The position numbers were made by a program, and so were the translations under genes. This document shows, one piece after another, positions 1-7,572 of a stretch of DNA of 48,711 bases. The DNA is taken from positions 1 to 48,711 of the forward strand of contig JANOBJ010000016.1 of the NCBI GenBank assembly GCA_031411575.1. The letters are read 5' to 3'. This DNA is from JANOBJ01 sp031411575. GTDB lineage: Bacteria; Pseudomonadota; Gammaproteobacteria; Burkholderiales; Burkholderiaceae_C. The notes under the pieces were generated by a model that was given only the letters and a program-made list of their open reading frames with translations, was not told where the DNA came from and searched no databases. Every line of letters starts with the position of its first letter. The first letter of the stretch is position 1.

Positions 1-2613
1 GACCGCTACCTGAAGGCGGTGGGTTACGCCACCAAATCCAAACGCGGCGGCTTGCCCAAGATGGTGTTGGTGGGTGACATTGCCGGCGACGACGCGGACG
101 CCGTGGCGCGCGCCACCTCCGAGGTGGTGCGCATCGCCAACTCGCGCAGCGGCGAGGGCTTCATTGCCATCAGCCCCGAGGCGCGCAAGAAATTCTGGCT
201 CGACCGCAAGCGCACGGCCGCCATCAGCAAGCACACCAACGCCTTCAAGATCAACGAGGACGTGGTGATTCCGCTGCCGCGCATGGGCGAGTACACCGAA
301 GGCATTGAGCGCATCAACATCGAGCTGTCGCTGCGCAACAAGATCGACCTCTGCGACGCGCTCGAAGCGTTCTTCACCCGTGGCAACCTGCCGCTGGGCA
401 AGCAGGACGACGCCAGCGAAATCCCCTCTGCCGAGCTGCTGGAAGACCGGGTGGCGCAAGCGCTGGACGTGGTGCGCGAGGTGCGGGCGCTGTGGCAGGG
501 CTGGCTGAACCACATTGACGCGCGGCCGGACGCCGGGCCGCCCCAAGGCCGGCCAGCCCCCTCGGGGGGCAGCGACCCACACGCAGTGGGGGAGCGTGGG
601 GGCTTTTTTGCTGCGCTACAGGACCACACCCTGCGCGCCAGCTGGAAGACGCAAATCCGAGCGCCGCTGCACAACATTTTTGCGGGCGGGGCGTTCCAGG
701 CCATCCTGGACGAGTGCACCGCCATTCACCAGCGCGTGCTCAAGGGCCGGGTCTGGGTGGCGCTGCACATGCACGCGGGCGACGGCAATGTGCACACCAA
801 TCTTCCGGTCAACAGCGACAACTACGAGATGTTGCAGACCGCCCACGAGGCGGTGGCGCGCATCATGAAACTGGCGCGCAGCCTGGACGGCGTGATTTCG
901 GGCGAGCACGGCATCGGCATCACCAAGCTCGAGTTTTTGACCGACGCCGAGCTGCAGCCGTTCACGGATTACAAGCAGAAGGTCGATCCGGAAGGGCGCT
1001 TCAACAAAGGCAAGTTGCTACGAAATAAAGAGCAACAGATGACCAGTGGGAGAGCACGAGAGGCCGATCTGGGTTCAAATCCGGGCCTTCTGGCTGATTT
1101 GACGAATGCCTACACACCGAGCTTCGGCCTGATGGGCCACGAGTCGCTGATCATGCAGCAGAGCGACATCGGCGCGATCGCCGACAGCATGAAGGACTGC
1201 CTGCGCTGCGGCAAGTGCAAGCCGGTGTGTGCCACGCACGTGCCGCGCGCCAACCTGCTGTACAGCCCGCGCAACAAGATTTTGGCCACCTCGCTGCTGA
1301 TCGAGGCCTTTTTGTACGAAGAGCAGACGCGCCGCGGCGTGTCGATCAAGCACTGGGAAGAGTTCGAGGACGTGGCCGACCACTGCACGGTGTGCCACAA
1401 ATGCCTGTCGCCCTGTCCGGTGAAGATCGATTTTGGCGAAGTGTCGATGAACATGCGCAACCTGCTGCGCAAGATGGGGCAGAAGTCGTTCCGCCCTGGC
1501 AACGCGGCAGCCATGTTCTTCCTGAATGCGACCAACCCCGAAACCATCAAGCTGATGCGCACGGCGATGGTGGACGTGGGCTTCAAGGCCCAGCGCCTGG
1601 CCAATGACTTCCTGCGGGGGCTGGCCCGGGCGCAGACCGCCAAGCCGCCGTCCACCGTGGGCAAGGCGCCGGTGAAGGAACAGATCGTTCACTTCATCAA
1701 CAAGAAAATGCCCAGTGGCCTGCCCAAGAAGACGGCGCGCGCGCTGCTCGACATCGAGGACAAGGACTACGTCCCGATCATCCGCAACCCCAAGGCCACC
1801 ACGGCCGAGACGGAGGCGGTGTTCTACTTCCCGGGCTGCGGCTCGGAACGGCTGTTCTCGCAGGTGGGGCTGGCCACGCAGGCCATGCTGTGGCATGCCG
1901 GCGTGCAGACGGTGTTGCCGCCCGGGTACCTCTGCTGCGGCTACCCGCAGCGCGGCAGCGGGCAGTTCGACAAGGCCGAGAAAATCATCACCGACAACCG
2001 GGTGCTGTTCCACCGCGTCGCCAACACGCTGAACTACCTGGACATCAAGACCGTGGTGGTGAGCTGCGGCACCTGCTACGACCAGCTGCAGGGCTACGAG
2101 TTTGAGAAGATCTTCCCGGGTTGCCGCATCATCGACATCCACGAGTACCTGCTGGAGAAAGGCATCACGCTCAACACCGCCGGTGGGTCCTACCTGTACC
2201 ACGACCCCTGCCACAGCCCGATGAAGCTGCAGGAGCCGATGAAGACCGTCAAGGCGCTGATGGGCGACCAGGTGCTGGAATCCAAGCGCTGCTGCGGCGA
2301 ATCGGGCACGCTGGGCGTGACGCGTCCCGACATCTCCACGCAAATTCGCTTCCGCAAGGAAGAAGAGCTGCAAAAGGACGCGGTGGCGCTGCGCGAACTC
2401 GGCGGCCTGGCGCCCAAGGACAACGTGAAAATCCTCACCAGCTGCCCGAGCTGCCTGCAGGGCCTGTCGCGCTACGGCAATGACCTGCAGAACGGGCTGC
2501 TGGAAGCCGATTACATCGTGGTCGAGATGGCCAGCCAGATTCTGGGCGAGAACTGGATGGGTGAGTACGTCGAGGCGGCCAATACTGGCGGCATCGAGCG
2601 GGTCTTGGTGTGA
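1..2613 (+). CDS. FAD-linked oxidase / Fe-S oxidoreductase, 5'-truncated
   Basis: The reading frame is open from base 1, so the N-terminus lies outside the window. The visible 870 residues begin in an FAD-linked oxidase C-terminal domain (LHMHAGDGNVHTNLPV and ISGEHGIGITK are typical of D-lactate/glycolate dehydrogenases). A two-cluster ferredoxin region follows (DCLRCGKCKPVC and HCTVCHKCLSPCPVKIDFG), then two CCG cysteine-rich domains (FPGCG...CCGYP and DPCHSP...CCGESG) as in GlpC/HdrB-type subunits. By family it should oxidise a 2-hydroxyacid or similar substrate and pass electrons through Fe-S clusters towards quinone; the substrate is not determinable. Two dispersed repeats are read in frame: one inside the oxidase domain (about 526-609) and one in the linker before the ferredoxin region (1015-1045). 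Neither breaks the frame. Confidence 0.85.
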   Translation, partial: DRYLKAVGYATKSKRGGLPKMVLVGDIAGDDADAVARATSEVVRIANSRSGEGFIAISPEARKKFWLDRKRTAAISKHTNAFKINEDVVIPLPRMGEYTEGIERINIELSLRNKIDLCDALEAFFTRGNLPLGKQDDASEIPSAELLEDRVAQALDVVREVRALWQGWLNHIDARPDAGPPQGRPAPSGGSDPHAVGERGGFFAALQDHTLRASWKTQIRAPLHNIFAGGAFQAILDECTAIHQRVLKGRVWVALHMHAGDGNVHTNLPVNSDNYEMLQTAHEAVARIMKLARSLDGVISGEHGIGITKLEFLTDAELQPFTDYKQKVDPEGRFNKGKLLRNKEQQMTSGRAREADLGSNPGLLADLTNAYTPSFGLMGHESLIMQQSDIGAIADSMKDCLRCGKCKPVCATHVPRANLLYSPRNKILATSLLIEAFLYEEQTRRGVSIKHWEEFEDVADHCTVCHKCLSPCPVKIDFGEVSMNMRNLLRKMGQKSFRPGNAAAMFFLNATNPETIKLMRTAMVDVGFKAQRLANDFLRGLARAQTAKPPSTVGKAPVKEQIVHFINKKMPSGLPKKTARALLDIEDKDYVPIIRNPKATTAETEAVFYFPGCGSERLFSQVGLATQAMLWHAGVQTVLPPGYLCCGYPQRGSGQFDKAEKIITDNRVLFHRVANTLNYLDIKTVVVSCGTCYDQLQGYEFEKIFPGCRIIDIHEYLLEKGITLNTAGGSYLYHDPCHSPMKLQEPMKTVKALMGDQVLESKRCCGESGTLGVTRPDISTQIRFRKEEELQKDAVALRELGGLAPKDNVKILTSCPSCLQGLSRYGNDLQNGLLEADYIVVEMASQILGENWMGEYVEAANTGGIERVLV
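526..609 (+). repeat. Repeat family B, read in frame inside the FAD oxidase domain
   Basis: A GC-rich element with a CCCCCTCGGGGGG palindrome followed by AGCGACCCACACGCAGTG and ending in a T-run. This kind of element is normally intergenic in Comamonadaceae (from general knowledge). Here it encodes a Gly/Pro-rich insert of about 28 residues between WQGWLNHID and LQDHTLRASW and leaves the frame open. Confidence 0.6.
1015..1045 (+). repeat. Repeat family A copy 1, in frame
   Basis: TTGCTACGAAATAAAGAGCAA followed by CAGATGACC matches the core and start of the tail of the dispersed family A repeat. It encodes part of the linker (LLRNKEQQMTS) between the flavin and Fe-S halves of the oxidoreductase. 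Confidence 0.6.
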
Positions 2614-2623
2614 TGTGAAACAC

Positions 2624-2700
2624 CCCCGACGCGCTTTCAGCGCCTCCCCGTCGAGGGGGCGCGACCAGCGGCCCGGCGAAGCCGGTTCCGCGTTCGCCCG
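2624..2700 (+). repeat. Intergenic GC-rich palindromic element
   Basis: The stretch between the oxidoreductase and the DUF971 gene contains CCCCGTCGAGGGGGCGCGACC followed by CCGGCGAAGCCGG. It has the character of the common intergenic elements of Comamonadaceae and is related in style to the element at 526-609. Confidence 0.5.
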
Positions 2701-2764
2701 CGCAATGCATGGGTGGGCAAGCGTACTGTGCCGTTCACGGTAAACATCTGATCTGGAAGAAATC

Positions 2765-3178
2765 ATGGCAGGTTTGCAATCCGGCGCCCCGACGCCACAG
2801 TCGATCACCGCGCACAGCCAGTCGCGGGTACTGGAGGTGTCGTTTTCCGATGGCGCCACCTTCCGCATCCCGTTTGAGCTGATGCGTGTGTATTCGCCTT
2901 CGGCCGAGGTCCAGGGCCACGGCCCGGGGCAGGAGGTGCTGCAGACCGGCAAGCGCGAGGTCGAGCTGGCAGGGCTGGAGCCAGTGGGCAATTACGCGGT
3001 GCAGCCGACGTTTTCGGACGGGCATGACACCGGCATCTTTTCATGGGACTACCTGTATTTTCTGGGCTCGCAGCAGGACAGGCTGTGGTCCGACTACACC
3101 ACGCGGCTACAGGCGGCCGGGGTGGACCGCGACGCGCCGATGCCTGATAAGGGTGGCCACGCCTGCGCCAGCCACTGA
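2765..3178 (+). CDS. DUF971 domain protein (GBBH-like N-terminal domain)
   Basis: 137 residues matching the DUF971 / gamma-butyrobetaine hydroxylase-like N-terminal domain in pattern: SRVLEVSFSDGATFRIPFEL near the start, and YAVQPTFSDGHDTGIFSWDY in the second half with the conserved HDTGI-[FY]-W stretch. The biochemical role of stand-alone proteins of this type is not settled. The gene lies just upstream of ubiE, an arrangement I recall in other proteobacteria. The start ATG at 2765 is preceded by GGAAGAA. The 210 bases after it hold a family A repeat. Confidence 0.8.
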   Translation: MAGLQSGAPTPQSITAHSQSRVLEVSFSDGATFRIPFELMRVYSPSAEVQGHGPGQEVLQTGKREVELAGLEPVGNYAVQPTFSDGHDTGIFSWDYLYFLGSQQDRLWSDYTTRLQAAGVDRDAPMPDKGGHACASH

Positions 3179-3247
3179 GTGGCCGCGCGTCGTCATGGTG
3201 GGCGGCGCACCAGCCCGCCAGGTGTTGGGCCAGCACCGGGCCGATAA

Positions 3248-3311
3248 TTGCTATAATTTTAATAGCAAACTATGACGAGAGGACGCGGACAACAGGCGCT
3301 TTTTCATCAGA
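3248..3311 (+). repeat. Repeat family A copy 2, full length, intergenic
   Basis: Core palindrome TTGCTATAATTTTAATAGCAA at 3248-3268, followed by ACTATGACGAGAGGACGCGG and then ACAACAGGCGCTTTTTCATC. This is the clearest intergenic copy and was used to recognise the tail in the other copies. It lies in the 209-base gap upstream of ubiE, in which no gene was seen. Confidence 0.75.
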
Positions 3312-3387
3312 TTTCCGACAAATTCACTGATTTGGTGCGGGTTTGTCGCTGCATGCACCATGTTTGGCTCTAGCATTGTGACTGTCC

Positions 3388-4119
3388 ATGAGTACCACGC
3401 ATTTCGGCTACCAGACCGTTGACGAACGCGAGAAGGCGCGCCATGTGCGCGGCGTCTTTGATTCGGTCGCGCCCAAGTACGACCTGATGAACGACTTGAT
3501 GTCGGCCGGCCTGCACCGTGCATGGAAGGCCTACACCGTGATGGTGGCTAACGTCGCCGAGGGCGACGAGGTGCTCGACATCGCCGGCGGCACCGGCGAC
3601 CTGGCGCTGGCGTTCGCCAAAAAGGTCGGTGCCAGCGGCCGCGTCGTGCACACCGACATCAACGAAGCCATGCTGCGCACCGGGCGCGACCGCCTGCTCG
3701 ACGCGGGCGTGACGCTGCCCACCACGGTGTGTGATGCCGAGCGCCTGCCGTTCGCCGACAACCAGTTCAACCTGGTCAGCGTGGCTTTTGGCCTGCGCAA
3801 CATGACCCACAAGGATGTGGCGCTGGCCGAAATGTGCCGCGTGCTCAAGCCCGGCGGCAAGCTGCTGGTGCTGGAGTTTTCCAAGGTGGCCAAGCCGCTG
3901 CAAAAAGCCTACGACTGGTATTCGTTCAAGGTGCTGCCGCAACTGGGCCGGCTGGTGGCGGGCGACGACGCCAGTTACCGCTACCTCGCCGAATCCATCC
4001 GCATGCATCCCGACCAGGACCAGCTCAAATCCCTCATGCAAAAAAGTGGTTTTGGCCATGTGGACTATCACAACCTCTCTGGCGGAATGGTGGCATTGCA
4101 TGTTGGAATCAAGTGCTGA
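3388..4119 (+). CDS. ubiE: Bifunctional demethylmenaquinone / ubiquinone C-methyltransferase UbiE
   Basis: 243 residues, the usual UbiE length. The SAM-binding motif I appears as LDIAGGTGDLALAFA around residue 62. FGLRNMTHKD and RVLKPGGKLLVLEFSK are the UbiE/COQ5 signatures, and the protein ends in SGGMVALHVGIKC as in other UbiE proteins. The enzyme adds the C-methyl group in ubiquinone (and menaquinone, where present) synthesis in the cytoplasm. ubiJ and ubiB follow, separated by one gene, which makes this a ubiquinone locus. The ATG at 3388 gives the standard N-terminus (THFGYQTVDEREKA). Confidence 0.95.
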   Translation: MSTTHFGYQTVDEREKARHVRGVFDSVAPKYDLMNDLMSAGLHRAWKAYTVMVANVAEGDEVLDIAGGTGDLALAFAKKVGASGRVVHTDINEAMLRTGRDRLLDAGVTLPTTVCDAERLPFADNQFNLVSVAFGLRNMTHKDVALAEMCRVLKPGGKLLVLEFSKVAKPLQKAYDWYSFKVLPQLGRLVAGDDASYRYLAESIRMHPDQDQLKSLMQKSGFGHVDYHNLSGGMVALHVGIKC

Positions 4120-4148
4120 GTGGGTTCAATCCAATTGATGGAGGCAAG

Positions 4149-5168
4149 ATGAAAACGTTTTTCCTGATGGTGCTGGTCAGCGTGCTGACGTTCGCCAGCC
4201 TCGACGCGGACGCCGCACGGCGCCTGGGCGGCGGTAAATCCGTCGGCAAACAGTCCAACAACGTGACGCAGCGCGAGGCGACGCCACCGGCTGCGCCGGG
4301 CACGCCACAAGCCGCGCCCAACAGCGCTGCCAAGGCCGCTCCGGCCGCCGGCGCGGCGGGCACCGCTGCCGCCACCAAGCGGCCGTGGGGCGCCATGCTG
4401 GGCGGCCTGGCAGCCGGTCTTGGCCTGGCCTGGCTGGCCAGCAGCCTCGGTCTGGGCGAGGCCTTTGGCCAGATCATCATGTTCGCGCTGCTCGCCATGG
4501 TGGTGATGGCGGTCATCGGCTACTTCATGCGGCGCCGTGCGCAGGGCAACAGCGGCAATGGTGGCCTGGCCTACCAGGGCGCTGGCGGCTCGGGCTCACC
4601 GAAAGACTTTTCGCAAAGCCATTACAACCCGGCCAACGTTGGCAACGACGCCTCGGCCCGGCCCTGGGAGCGCAACACCACAGCGTTTGAGGCCAGTCCC
4701 CAAACCCCCGCCACGGGTGCCACGGGGCGCAGCACCGGCTCGATTATCGGCTCGGCCCTGCGCGGTTCGCCCTCGTGGAGCGTGCCGGAGGGCTTCGACA
4801 CCGACGGTTTCCTGAGTGCGGCCAAACGCAACTTCGTGACGCTGCAAGATGCCTGGGACCGCTCCGACATCAGCACCCTGCGCTCGATGATGACCGACGA
4901 CATGGTCGGCGAGATCAAGTCGCAGCTGGCCGAGCGCGAGACGCACACCGACGGCCAGCCCAACAAGACCGACGTGGTGATGCTCGAGGCGCAGCTGCTT
5001 GGCATCGAAGAGCTGGGCGACGGTTACCTCGCCAGTGTCGAGTTCTCGGGGATGATCCGCGAGCAGCCTTCGGCCGGCCCGAGCCCGTTCCGCGAGGTCT
5101 GGAACATGACCAAACCCAAGTCCGGCTCCGCGGGCTGGCTGGTAGCCGGGGTGCAGGCACTGCAATAA
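4149..5168 (+). CDS. Tim44-like domain membrane protein
   Basis: 339 residues starting at ATG 4149, preceded by GGAGGCAAG. An N-terminal signal or membrane segment (KTFFLMVLVSVLTFASL) is followed by a low-complexity Ala/Pro-rich stretch. A hydrophobic helix pair follows (WGAMLGGLAAGLGLAWLAS and IIMFALLAMVVMAVIGYF), then a C-terminal Tim44-like domain from about residue 215 (FLSAAKRNFVTLQDAWDRSD ... GWLVAGVQAL). Bacterial Tim44-like proteins have no firmly known role. The gene sits between ubiE and ubiJ, and a terminator-like hairpin follows at 5178. Confidence 0.8.
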   Translation: MKTFFLMVLVSVLTFASLDADAARRLGGGKSVGKQSNNVTQREATPPAAPGTPQAAPNSAAKAAPAAGAAGTAAATKRPWGAMLGGLAAGLGLAWLASSLGLGEAFGQIIMFALLAMVVMAVIGYFMRRRAQGNSGNGGLAYQGAGGSGSPKDFSQSHYNPANVGNDASARPWERNTTAFEASPQTPATGATGRSTGSIIGSALRGSPSWSVPEGFDTDGFLSAAKRNFVTLQDAWDRSDISTLRSMMTDDMVGEIKSQLAERETHTDGQPNKTDVVMLEAQLLGIEELGDGYLASVEFSGMIREQPSAGPSPFREVWNMTKPKSGSAGWLVAGVQALQ

Positions 5169-5177
5169 CCCCGGCCC

Positions 5178-5210
5178 ATGCTCCGCCCGGCAAGGGCGGG
5201 GCATTCATTC
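5178..5210 (+). terminator. Likely intrinsic terminator after the Tim44-like gene
   Basis: ATGCTCCGCCC pairs with GGGCGGGGCAT around a GGCAA loop (11-base stem with one G-T pair), followed by TCATTC. The T content downstream is modest, so read-through into ubiJ is possible. Confidence 0.55.
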
Positions 5211-5228
5211 GGTAAATAATGGGGGACT

Positions 5229-5924
5229 ATGGCAACACCGTCCCCCTTTGCATTTCTGGAACAGCTGGTCGAGCGCGTGGGCAGCAGTCTGCAACCGCCG
5301 GTCTGGCTGGTGGACGAAGTCCAGCACCGCGCCATCCTGTTCGTCAACCACGTGCTGATGCAGGAAAGCGAGGCCACCAGCCGGCTTTCAAGGCAAAAAG
5401 GCCGTGTGGTGCACGTCCAGTGGCGTTCTTACGCTATTAAATTAGTAGCAACTCCAGCCGGACTGGTGGACCGTGCGTCCTCCGCAGCGGTGGCCGACCT
5501 GACGCTCACCGTGACCGACGAATCCCCCTTCAGCCTGGCCCAGGCGGCGCTGCGTGGCGACAAGCCGGGCGTCCGGATCGAGGGCGATGTGCAGCTCGCC
5601 GCTGAAATCAACTGGCTGGTGGACAACGTGCGCTGGGACGCCGAGGAAGACCTGGCGCGCGTGCTGGGTGACGCCCCCGCGCATGCGCTGGGCGACGCGG
5701 TGCGGCGCCTGGCGGACGGCCTGCGCTTGTTTCTCAGCACGCGGCAGGCCCCCGCCGACGCGGGCGGCAGCGGGGCTGCGGGCGCCGGGTCGGCCCCGGC
5801 AACCGGCTTTGGACCGGTGCCTTCCACAGGGTTCGGGCAGAGCCCCCCGGCCGGTTCCGCACAGGCCCCTTCGACAGGCTCGGGACAGGCTCCGTCGGCA
5901 GGCTCCGGGCAGGCGTCCGCATGA
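5229..5924 (+). CDS. ubiJ: Ubiquinone biosynthesis accessory factor UbiJ (SCP2 domain)
   Basis: 231 residues with an SCP2-like lipid-binding fold in the first 170 or so (FAILFVNHVLMQES, DLTLTVTDESPFSLAQAALRG, GDVQLAAEINWLVDNVRWDAEEDLA). UbiJ binds ubiquinone intermediates for the Ubi complex. The position directly upstream of ubiB, with an ATGA overlap at 5921-5924, supports the call. Two oddities: a family A repeat core is read in frame at 5433-5451, and the C-terminus is a low-complexity tail built from a 24-base tandem repeat (5808-5921), not a normal UbiJ ending. Confidence 0.8.
   Translation: MATPSPFAFLEQLVERVGSSLQPPVWLVDEVQHRAILFVNHVLMQESEATSRLSRQKGRVVHVQWRSYAIKLVATPAGLVDRASSAAVADLTLTVTDESPFSLAQAALRGDKPGVRIEGDVQLAAEINWLVDNVRWDAEEDLARVLGDAPAHALGDAVRRLADGLRLFLSTRQAPADAGGSGAAGAGSAPATGFGPVPSTGFGQSPPAGSAQAPSTGSGQAPSAGSGQASA
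5433..5451 (+). repeat. Repeat family A core (copy 3), in frame in ubiJ
   Basis: GCTATTAAATTAGTAGCAA matches the core palindrome of family A without a clear tail. It encodes AIKLVAT. The match is short, so it may be a remnant. Confidence 0.4.
5808..5921 (+). repeat. 24-base tandem repeat encoding octapeptides at the UbiJ C-terminus
   Basis: Four 24-base units (5808-5831, 5832-5855, 5856-5879, 5880-5903) plus a partial one encode FGPVPSTG, FGQSPPAG, SAQAPSTG, SGQAPSAG and SGQASA. The unit contains CCCCTTCGACAGGCTCGGGA, which resembles a widespread dispersed repeat (CCTTCGACAGGCTCAGG), so the tail may have grown from one inserted copy. Confidence 0.75.
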
Positions 5925-7483
5925 CGCGGCTGCTGCGCGGCACCTTCATCGTCTGGATCGTCCTGCGCTACGGGCTGGACGAACTGGTTCTCACCAGCTT
6001 CAAGAAGCCGTGGCTGGCCGTGGTGGCGCGGATCGTCTCGGTCGGGCGCAACCTGAAGGCGCCGCGTGGCCAGCGCCTGCGCGAGGCGCTCGAGCGGCTC
6101 GGGCCGATCTTCGTCAAGTTCGGCCAGGTGCTGTCCACCCGGCGCGACCTGCTTCCCACCGACATTGCCGACGAACTGGCGCGGCTGCAGGACAACGTGC
6201 CGCCGTTTGACTCGGCGATCGCGGTGGCCACCATCGAGCGCGCGTTTGGCCGCAAGGTGGACGACATCTTCACCCAGTTCGAGCGCGAGCCGGTGGCCAG
6301 CGCATCCATTGCCCAGGTGCACTTCGCGCGTCTCAAGAACCGTGATGGCCAGGAGCGCGATGTCGCCATCAAGGTGCTGCGGCCCGGCATGCTGCCGGTG
6401 ATCGACAAGGACCTGAGCCTGATGCGCATGATGGCCGGCTGGGTCGAAAGCCTGTCGGCCGACGGCAAGCGGCTGAAGCCGCGCGAGGTGGTGGCCGAGT
6501 TCGACAAGTACCTGCACGACGAGCTCGATCTGGTGCGCGAGGCCGCTAGCGCCGCCCAGCTGCGCCGCAACATGGCCGGCCTGAACCTGGTGCTGATTCC
6601 CGAGATGTTCTGGGATTTCTGTCACCCCGAGGTGATCGTGATGGAGCGCATGGTCGGCATTCCGATCAGCCATACCGAGCGGCTGGTGGCAGCGGGCGTG
6701 GACCGCAAGCAGCTGGCGCGCGACGGTGTCACGATCTTCTTCACCCAGGTGTTCCGCGACGGGTTTTTCCATGCCGACATGCACCCCGGCAACATCCAGG
6801 TGAGCATCGATCCGGCCTCGTTCGGCCGCTACATCTCGCTCGATTTCGGCATCATCGGCACCCTGACCGCGGTCGACAAGGAGTACCTGGCGCAGAACTT
6901 CACCGCGTTTTTCCGGCGCGACTACAAGCGTGTGGCCGAACTCCACATCGAGTCGGGCTGGGTGCCACCGAACACCCGGGTGGACGAGCTGGAGTCGGCC
7001 GTGCGCGGCGTCTGCGAGCCGTACTTTGACCGGCCGTTGAAGGAAATCTCGCTCGGCATCGTGCTGATGCGGCTGTTCCAGACCTCGCGCCGATTCGAGG
7101 TGGAAATCCAGCCCCAGCTGGTGCTGCTGCAAAAGACGCTGCTCAACATCGAGGGCCTGGGCCGCGAGCTGGACCCGGATCTGGACCTCTGGGCCACCGC
7201 CAAGCCTTTCCTGGAAACCTGGATGCTGGAGCAGGTTGGCCCGCAGAAGCTGCTGGACCAGTTGCGCGACGAGGCGCCGCGCTACGCCAAGCTGCTGCCC
7301 GAGTTGCCGCGCCTGCTGGCCGAGTACCTGAAGCAGCGACCGTCCGACATCCGCAACGATCTGGACCTGCTGATCAAGGAGCAGCGGCGCACCAACAAGC
7401 TGCTGCAGGGCATCATCTACGGTGGTATTGGTTTTGCTTTGGGATTGGTCGCGATGCAAATCCTGCTGCGGGTGCGGCTTTGA
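5921..7483 (+). CDS. ubiB: Ubiquinone biosynthesis ATPase/kinase-like protein UbiB
   Basis: 520 residues of the ABC1/ADCK/UbiB family. The diagnostic KxGQ motif is FVKFGQVLSTRRDLLP (about residue 64). The Ala-rich nucleotide loop is ASASIAQVHFA, the catalytic loop FHADMHPGNI and the metal-binding motif LDFGIIG. Two C-terminal helices (near IIYGGIGFALGLVAMQILL) anchor it in the inner membrane. It supports the aerobic steps of ubiquinone synthesis and acts as an ATPase rather than a classical protein kinase (family knowledge). Its start overlaps the ubiJ stop by four bases, indicating translational coupling. Confidence 0.95.
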   Translation: MTRLLRGTFIVWIVLRYGLDELVLTSFKKPWLAVVARIVSVGRNLKAPRGQRLREALERLGPIFVKFGQVLSTRRDLLPTDIADELARLQDNVPPFDSAIAVATIERAFGRKVDDIFTQFEREPVASASIAQVHFARLKNRDGQERDVAIKVLRPGMLPVIDKDLSLMRMMAGWVESLSADGKRLKPREVVAEFDKYLHDELDLVREAASAAQLRRNMAGLNLVLIPEMFWDFCHPEVIVMERMVGIPISHTERLVAAGVDRKQLARDGVTIFFTQVFRDGFFHADMHPGNIQVSIDPASFGRYISLDFGIIGTLTAVDKEYLAQNFTAFFRRDYKRVAELHIESGWVPPNTRVDELESAVRGVCEPYFDRPLKEISLGIVLMRLFQTSRRFEVEIQPQLVLLQKTLLNIEGLGRELDPDLDLWATAKPFLETWMLEQVGPQKLLDQLRDEAPRYAKLLPELPRLLAEYLKQRPSDIRNDLDLLIKEQRRTNKLLQGIIYGGIGFALGLVAMQILLRVRL

Positions 7484-7572
7484 AGCCAAAACCGGCCGAT
7501 TTCGCCCGATAATCCGCGGCAATTGGCGGGCACCCAAGCCCCGGGAACACCTGAACTGCGTGGAGCTTTGAG

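Noticed and set aside
1048..1090. tRNA-like pieces: GGGAGAGCAC followed by GGTTCAAATCC
   Set aside because: They resemble D-arm and T-arm sequences, but there is no anticodon arm or acceptor stem between or around them, and the stretch is inside an intact reading frame. At most it is a remnant next to a repeat.
1075..2991. 638-residue open frame on the minus strand
   Set aside because: It is the antisense shadow of the FAD/Fe-S oxidoreductase, rich in His/Arg/Gly as expected for GC-rich antisense frames, with no domain signature.
5429..7537. 702-residue minus-strand frame across ubiJ-ubiB
   Set aside because: Overlaps two confidently identified genes, has no recognisable domain and has antisense-type composition.
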